A DNA stretch of 10,834 nt from Pseudomonadota bacterium (lineage in GTDB: Bacteria > Pseudomonadota > Gammaproteobacteria > Burkholderiales > Burkholderiaceae_B). The position numbers and the translations under genes are program-made. The notes under the pieces were generated by a model that did not search any database, was not told the origin of the DNA, and worked only from the letters and a program-made list of their open reading frames with translations. The stretch spans positions 1-10,834 of the forward strand of contig JAEYVD010000025.1 of assembly GCA_023432075.1 (NCBI GenBank), in the 5' to 3' direction. Shown here in pieces: positions 7,898 through 10,834 of the stretch. Numbering within the stretch: position 1 is the stretch's first letter; each line of letters opens with the position of its first letter.

Positions 7898-8150
7898 GGT
7901 TTGCGGGCGCGGATAGGAACCGCGGAAACGAACGTGCCGGGCCGGGCGTGCCACATGAGTCGATGCCTGCCGAAAGATTGGGAAGGCAGCCACTGTACTC
8001 AGCGGTGCCCGGGGACGGATCGGCAGATGTAACCATCAAAAACGAAGCGTTAACATGTCGCAGTTGTGGACCGATATTTGCGCTAATTTCGGCCAAATTT
8101 CAAAAAAATCGATCAATTTCTTTTTACGCGCGTCGGTTGTCTGCGTTGCA

Positions 8151-8201
8151 CGCGTTCCGTTTCAGGCGGCCTGCGCGGTCAGCAGCGCGGGGCGGAACGC
8201 G
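8151..8201. repeat. 9-bp perfect inverted repeat with internal palindromes
   Basis: CGCGTTCCG (8151-8159) is exactly complementary to CGGAACGCG (8193-8201), with a 33-nt spacer. The spacer contains its own dyads: CAGGC-G-GCCTG (8163-8173) and a GCGC...GCGC pair. It sits just upstream of the candidate MFS -35 hexamer. It could be an operator or an RNA/DNA stem-loop; there is no T-run, so it is not a standard terminator. Confidence 0.55.
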
Positions 8202-8214
8202 GCGGTCGCATTCC

Positions 8215-8243
8215 TTGCACGCATGCAGCGGGCAAAAAATAAT
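8215..8243 (+). promoter_or_regulatory. Candidate sigma-70-type promoter for the MFS gene
   Basis: TTGCAC (8215-8220) and AATAAT (8238-8243) are separated by exactly 17 nt. The -10 matches consensus at five of six positions; the -35 keeps TTG only. Transcription would start near 8250, giving a leader of about 78 nt. The octamer TTGCACGC that begins the -35 also occurs at 8146-8153. Confidence 0.45.
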
Positions 8244-8315
8244 CGGTTGAGCCTCGCGCCTGGCGCCCCTGTAATAGAGCCGATGCCCGCCTGAACGGGG
8301 GCGACGTTTCCTTGC

Positions 8316-8321
8316 AAGAGG
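8316..8321 (+). promoter_or_regulatory. Ribosome-binding site of the MFS gene
   Basis: AAGAGG lies 6 nt before the ATG at 8328 and supports that start. Confidence 0.7.
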
Positions 8322-8327
8322 TTCGCC

Positions 8328-9569
8328 ATGTCCATCCCCCACAAATCCTCCCTGGACGCATCGCAGCTGTGGTTGCTGGTGCTGGCTGGTGGCGTCGTCA
8401 TGGGCCTTGCCCTGGGCGTGCGGCACGTGCAGGGCTTGTTTCTTCTGCCCGTCACGATGGACCGCGGCTGGAGCCGCGAAACCTTTGCGATGGCGCTGGC
8501 CGTGCAGAACCTGACGTGGGGCATCGTGCAGCCCTTCACCGGCATGATTGCCGACCGCTATGGGTCGGCCAAGGTGATCGCTGGCGGGTTGGTCTTCTAC
8601 GCAGTCGGCCTTGCCGGCATGGCGCACGCCACCACCCCCGCAGGCTTCATGTGGACGGCGGGGGTGTGCATCGGCATTGCGCTGTCCGGCACCGCGTTCG
8701 CGGCCATCTATGGTGCGCTCAGCCGCCTGGTGCCGCCCGAACGTAGAAGCTGGGCGCTCGGCGTGGCCGGCGCGGTAGGCGGCCTTGGACAGTTCACGAT
8801 GGTGCCCGCGGCGCAATGGCTGATCGGCGGCTGGGGTTGGGTCGCGGCCCTGCTGGCCTTCGCAGTGGCGCTGACTATCCTGTTGCCGTTGGCGTTTCCG
8901 CTGCGCGAGCCGGCGAACCGCCTGCGCGATGCGGGTGCGCCCGACGCGAACCTGTCGCTGCGCGAGGCCCTTCGCGAGGCCTTCACGCGCCCGGGCTTCT
9001 GGCTGCTGAACCTGGGATTCCTGGCGTGCGGGTTCCAGTTGGCGTTTATTGGCACGCACCTGCCCGCCTACCTGATGGACAAGGGCCTGCGCGCCTCGGA
9101 CGCGGTGGCGGCGCTGGCCATCATTGCGCTCACCAACGTGATGGGCACTTATGTGTGCGGCGTCCTGGGCGCGCACCACCGGCGCAAGTACCTGCTGGCG
9201 GGCATCTACCTGATCCGAACCGCGGCCATCGCGCTTTTCATCCTCGTGCCGCTATCCACGTGGACGGTCTACGCGTTCGCAGCGGTGATGGGCTTTGTGT
9301 GGCTGGGCACGGTGCCGCTGACCAACGGCCTGATCTCGCAGGTGTTTGGCGTGCGCTACATCACCACGCTCTTCGGCTTCGTGTTCTTCGGCCATCAGGT
9401 CGGTTCGTTTCTGGGCGTGTGGCTGGGCGGCGTGGTGTTCGAAGCCACCCGCTCGTATGACCTGATCTGGCTGGGGGCGATGGCGCTGGGCGTGCTGTCG
9501 GCCGCCTTGCACTGGCCGATCGACGACCGGGAGATCCAGCGCGCGCGGCCGGTGGGCGCGGCCGGTTAG
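8328..9569 (+). CDS. Major facilitator superfamily transporter
   Basis: Inner-membrane secondary transporter of 413 residues, the standard MFS size with about 12 hydrophobic segments in two halves. The first half has the MFS signature between helices 2 and 3 (GMIADRYGSAKV, about 72-83). A hydrophilic central loop with charged residues spans about 192-222. The equivalent loop in the second half is reduced to GAHHRRK (281-287). The sequence resembles monocarboxylate or oxalate/formate-type carriers of proteobacteria, but the substrate cannot be stated. The ATG at 8328 follows an AAGAGG site. No partner gene is in the same operon; the next gene (cupin) converges on it. The last codons (RPVGAAG) and the TAG stop at 9567-9569 lie inside a 14-bp tandem repeat, so the natural C-terminus may have been moved by repeat growth. 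Confidence 0.93.
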   Translation: MSIPHKSSLDASQLWLLVLAGGVVMGLALGVRHVQGLFLLPVTMDRGWSRETFAMALAVQNLTWGIVQPFTGMIADRYGSAKVIAGGLVFYAVGLAGMAHATTPAGFMWTAGVCIGIALSGTAFAAIYGALSRLVPPERRSWALGVAGAVGGLGQFTMVPAAQWLIGGWGWVAALLAFAVALTILLPLAFPLREPANRLRDAGAPDANLSLREALREAFTRPGFWLLNLGFLACGFQLAFIGTHLPAYLMDKGLRASDAVAALAIIALTNVMGTYVCGVLGAHHRRKYLLAGIYLIRTAAIALFILVPLSTWTVYAFAAVMGFVWLGTVPLTNGLISQVFGVRYITTLFGFVFFGHQVGSFLGVWLGGVVFEATRSYDLIWLGAMALGVLSAALHWPIDDREIQRARPVGAAG

Positions 9570-9635
9570 GCGCGGCTGGCTAGGTGCGGCCGGCCAGGTG
9601 CGGCCGGCGAGGCGCGGCCGGCAAGGCGCAGACGG
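9552..9635. repeat. 14-bp GC-rich tandem repeat across the MFS stop codon
   Basis: Six consecutive 14-bp units end in GCGGCCGG or a close variant: 9552-9565, 9566-9579, 9580-9593, 9594-9607, 9608-9621 and 9622-9635. The best copies read CTAGGTGCGGCCGG and CCAGGTGCGGCCGG. The first unit is coding and the second contains the transporter's TAG. A further GCGGCCGG at 9545-9552 is 13 bp upstream. Unit junctions create GGCCGGCC-type palindromes. The repeat fills the gap between two convergent genes; no classical terminator with a T-run is visible. Confidence 0.85.
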
Positions 9636-9644
9636 AAAGCGGCG

Positions 9645-10025
9645 TTACGCCAGCCGGTGCTGCGTGCCCGCGCCCATGGTGATGTGCAGCATGCGACAGG
9701 GCTCAATGACCTTGACGGTGTGCCACGCGCCCTTCGGAATCACGTAGGCATCGCCGGCCAGCATTTTCACGATCTGGATGCCGGTGGGCCATTCCAGGTG
9801 CAGTTCGGCGGCCCCAGACATTAGCCGCACGATCTCGTCGGCGCCGGGATGCATCTCCCATTGCGGCCAGTCGGCCGCGAATTCGTACTCGGACACAAGC
9901 CAGCCGCGCCCGTACTGCTCAAGGTCTTCCGGAGATTGGGACCAGAATGCGTCGCCGCCCGTCACGGTGGCGGCGGCGCCGGCGGCGTCCAGGAACACAT
10001 AGTGCGACGTCAGGTCGATGGCCAT
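9645..10025 (-). CDS. Single-domain cupin protein
   Basis: Small cytoplasmic beta-barrel protein of 126 residues with one cupin domain. Cupin motif 1 is seen around EMHPGADEIVRLMSG (Glu57, His59, Glu64, Gly71); its usual HxH first histidine position is glutamate. Motif 2 is GDAYVIPKGAWHTVKV (Gly91, Pro97, Gly99, His102). His59, Glu64 and His102 are plausible metal ligands. The sequence does not tell whether it is a sugar or organic-acid binding protein, an isomerase or a dioxygenase-like enzyme. A GAGGA site (complement of 10034-10038) lies 8 nt before the ATG at 10025. It is divergent from the Arm-domain/ureidoglycolate lyase-like pair, sharing a 103-bp gap, so the two units may be co-regulated. 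Its 3' end faces the MFS gene across the 14-bp repeat. Family is firm, function open. Confidence 0.9.
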   Translation of the reverse strand: MAIDLTSHYVFLDAAGAAATVTGGDAFWSQSPEDLEQYGRGWLVSEYEFAADWPQWEMHPGADEIVRLMSGAAELHLEWPTGIQIVKMLAGDAYVIPKGAWHTVKVIEPCRMLHITMGAGTQHRLA

Positions 10026-10128
10026 CTTGCGCGTCCTCGGGTGGGGGGATCAGGGCAGTGTATGCCAGCGCCGCCTGTCACATCGTTGCGTTTATCATGT
10101 CTGCCATCGGCAACTAGGAGAGCACGCG
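10026..10128. promoter_or_regulatory. Divergent intergenic region upstream of cupin and Arm-domain genes
   Basis: This 103-bp gap holds Shine-Dalgarno sites at both ends: GAGGA on the minus strand for the cupin, and TAGGAG (10115-10120) 8 nt before the ATG at 10129. TATCAT (10093-10098) is a plausible plus-strand -10 hexamer, but I see no matching -35. No clear operator dyad was found. Confidence 0.35.
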
Positions 10129-10362
10129 ATGAGCACGGGATTCGAAGGGGTGCGCCCCGCATCCGAATCGTCCATCGAGATCGGCTTCTTCTATGACGGC
10201 CGGCATTGTGTCGAGCGTATCCGGGTCAAGCCCACCGCCGCCAACCTCAAGCGCGCCGCCGACCGGCGCGTTGCCATCCTGGAGGCCATCGCGCGGGGCG
10301 ATTTCGACTACGACGCCGAATTCCCCAAACGCGGCGCTAAGCCATCACAGGGTCCCGCATGA
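10129..10362 (+). CDS. Stand-alone Arm DNA-binding domain protein (DUF3596-like)
   Basis: Protein of 77 residues resembling the N-terminal Arm DNA-binding domain of Min27-type tyrosine recombinases (the DUF3596/Arm-DNA-bind_2 pattern). Visible landmarks are GVRP (7-10), the SIEIGFFYDGRHCVER beta-strand segment (15-30), KPTAANLKRAADRR (34-47), and the ending GDFDYDAEFP (57-66). That is the whole domain: no core-binding or catalytic recombinase domain follows, and the gene ends 11 residues after FP. The ATG at 10129 is chosen because TAGGAG stands 8 nt upstream and the domain begins right after it; a longer frame from 10018 adds 37 residues with no family resemblance. Its TGA overlaps the next ATG (ATGA, 10359-10362), so it is translationally coupled to a ureidoglycolate lyase-family gene. 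It may be a small DNA-binding regulator or a domesticated integrase fragment. Domain call from pattern memory. Confidence 0.8.
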   Translation: MSTGFEGVRPASESSIEIGFFYDGRHCVERIRVKPTAANLKRAADRRVAILEAIARGDFDYDAEFPKRGAKPSQGPA

Positions 10363-10834
10363 CGAGCAATTCGCAGCTTGAAGTTCACGATCTTTCGCCT
10401 GATGCCTTCAATGCCTACGGGTGGATGCTGGGCAAGCCCATGCCGGACGGCAACGGCGTTCCGCTGTTTACGAACCCGGCCACCGATTTCTGGCACGAGC
10501 ACCTGTTCAACACGGGCGCGGGCGGCGACGCCGAGGTGCTTTGGGTCAATTACCGAAGCCAGTCCGTGGAAGTGGCCAGCCTGGAAAAGCACCTGCTGAC
10601 GCAGCAGGCGATCGTCCCGCTGACGGGCAGCATCATCCAGATCGTGGCGCGCAGCGCCGCCGACGGCTCGCCCGACCTGGCCACGCTTGCGGCCTTTCAT
10701 GTGGCGCAGGGGCAGGGCGTGTGCATGCGGCCGGGCTGCTGGCACGCCACCCGCGTGGCGGGCGACGAGGTCACGTGCCTGATGCTGACCCGCCGCTCCA
10801 CCACGGTCGACCTGATCCAGCACCTGACCACGGA
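10359..10834 (+). CDS. Ureidoglycolate lyase-family protein (partial, runs off right edge)
   Basis: The 158 residues visible in the window are almost the full usual length of AllA-type proteins (about 160), but no stop is reached. The family releases urea and glyoxylate from ureidoglycolate at the end of purine/allantoin breakdown; its fold belongs to the cupin group. Family features are DAFNAYGWMLG near the N-terminus (15-25), LEKHLLTQQAIVPLTGS (75-91, cf. 'LERHPLGTQAFIPMKG' in E. coli AllA), PDLATLAAFHV (105-115), and QGVCMRPGCWHA (119-130) ending in a conserved Trp-His. The start overlaps the preceding TGA, implying translational coupling. No other allantoin genes are in the window, so real ureidoglycolate activity is uncertain; distant family members are often misnamed. 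A shorter in-frame-looking ORF at 10378 is in another frame and is not the gene. Confidence 0.82.
   Translation, partial: MTSNSQLEVHDLSPDAFNAYGWMLGKPMPDGNGVPLFTNPATDFWHEHLFNTGAGGDAEVLWVNYRSQSVEVASLEKHLLTQQAIVPLTGSIIQIVARSAADGSPDLATLAAFHVAQGQGVCMRPGCWHATRVAGDEVTCLMLTRRSTTVDLIQHLTT

Larger units (their letters stand above)
7898..8327. promoter_or_regulatory. 430-bp divergent intergenic region (WG operon / MFS transporter)
   Basis: I see no convincing gene here; short open frames lack family resemblance and good start signals. It has three zones. Positions 7898-8030 are GC-rich and would be the transcribed leader of the minus-strand WG operon; no strong Shine-Dalgarno site precedes 7897. Positions 8030-8125 are markedly AT-rich and the likeliest place for that operon's promoter. 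A weak minus-strand candidate there is TTGAAA followed after 17 nt by CAAATA. The zone also holds three GAAATT words on the minus strand and an AATTT-N5-AAATT inverted repeat (8085-8099). Positions 8140-8327 are GC-rich again and carry an inverted repeat, a plus-strand promoter candidate and the MFS ribosome-binding site. Roles are inferred. Confidence 0.5.

Noticed and set aside
7898..7993. 32-residue N-terminal extension of the first WG-repeat gene
   Set aside because: It would place Arg/Pro-rich residues before a clean signal peptide; the start at 7897 fits export.
7530..8096. 188-codon minus-strand frame entering the WG operon leader
   Set aside because: No conserved pattern, and most of it overlaps the real WG gene in another phase.
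8101..8125. A-run/T-run next to GATCGATC-like sequence as a possible terminator
   Set aside because: The stem would be short and AT-rich, and its position upstream of divergent genes fits a promoter zone better than a terminator.
8124..9179. 351-codon minus-strand frame over the MFS gene and its upstream region
   Set aside because: Arg/His/Gln-rich shadow of an obvious membrane transporter; no family resemblance.
9545..9635. CRISPR-like interpretation of the 14-bp repeats
   Set aside because: Units are contiguous with no spacers and far shorter than CRISPR repeats.
10018..10128. Upstream in-frame start adding 37 residues to the Arm-domain protein
   Set aside because: The added residues (Cys/Arg/His-rich) do not resemble the family, the frame overlaps the cupin start, and the TAGGAG site supports 10129.

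Overview
The window is high-GC DNA with compact bacterial gene organisation. Protein style (LysR regulators, an isocitrate lyase/PEP mutase-family lyase, an MFS carrier, many periplasmic proteins) suggests a beta-proteobacterium of the Achromobacter/Bordetella (Alcaligenaceae) kind. That assignment is an inference from sequence style, not a database match. I see no rRNA, tRNA, CRISPR array, insertion sequence or complete prophage.

Layout from left to right. (1) A LysR-type regulator on the minus strand (34-921) faces away from an isocitrate lyase/PEP mutase-family C-C lyase on the plus strand (1024-1884). The 102-bp gap carries an inverted repeat and a T-N11-A LysR-type box, so this looks like a regulator/target pair. 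(2) The lyase gene converges on, and overlaps by 7 bp, a minus-strand two-gene operon that fills about 6 kb (7897 down to 1878). It encodes two large exported WG-repeat proteins of 1037 and 969 residues, joined by an ATGA stop/start overlap. They are diverged paralogues with signal peptides, many 'WGfID..G.w.i.P.y' units, and matching pairs of cysteines at the ends of the mature chains. The first also has an acidic, alanine-rich insert of about 115 residues. Their function is not known, and they are the least explained part of the window. (3) A 430-bp divergent intergenic region holds an AT-rich promoter-like block, a 9-bp inverted repeat and a candidate promoter for an MFS transporter (8328-9569, plus strand). 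(4) A 14-bp GC-rich tandem repeat covers the transporter's stop codon. (5) A minus-strand single-domain cupin (9645-10025) diverges from a plus-strand pair. The pair is a 77-residue stand-alone protein resembling the N-terminal Arm DNA-binding domain of tyrosine recombinases (10129-10362), coupled by ATGA to a ureidoglycolate lyase-family gene that runs off the right edge (10359-10834).

The lyase, transporter, cupin and ureidoglycolate lyase-like genes read as ordinary small-molecule catabolism and uptake. The most unusual items are the WG-repeat operon, the stand-alone Arm-domain gene translationally coupled to a metabolic enzyme, and the tandem repeat across the transporter stop codon.
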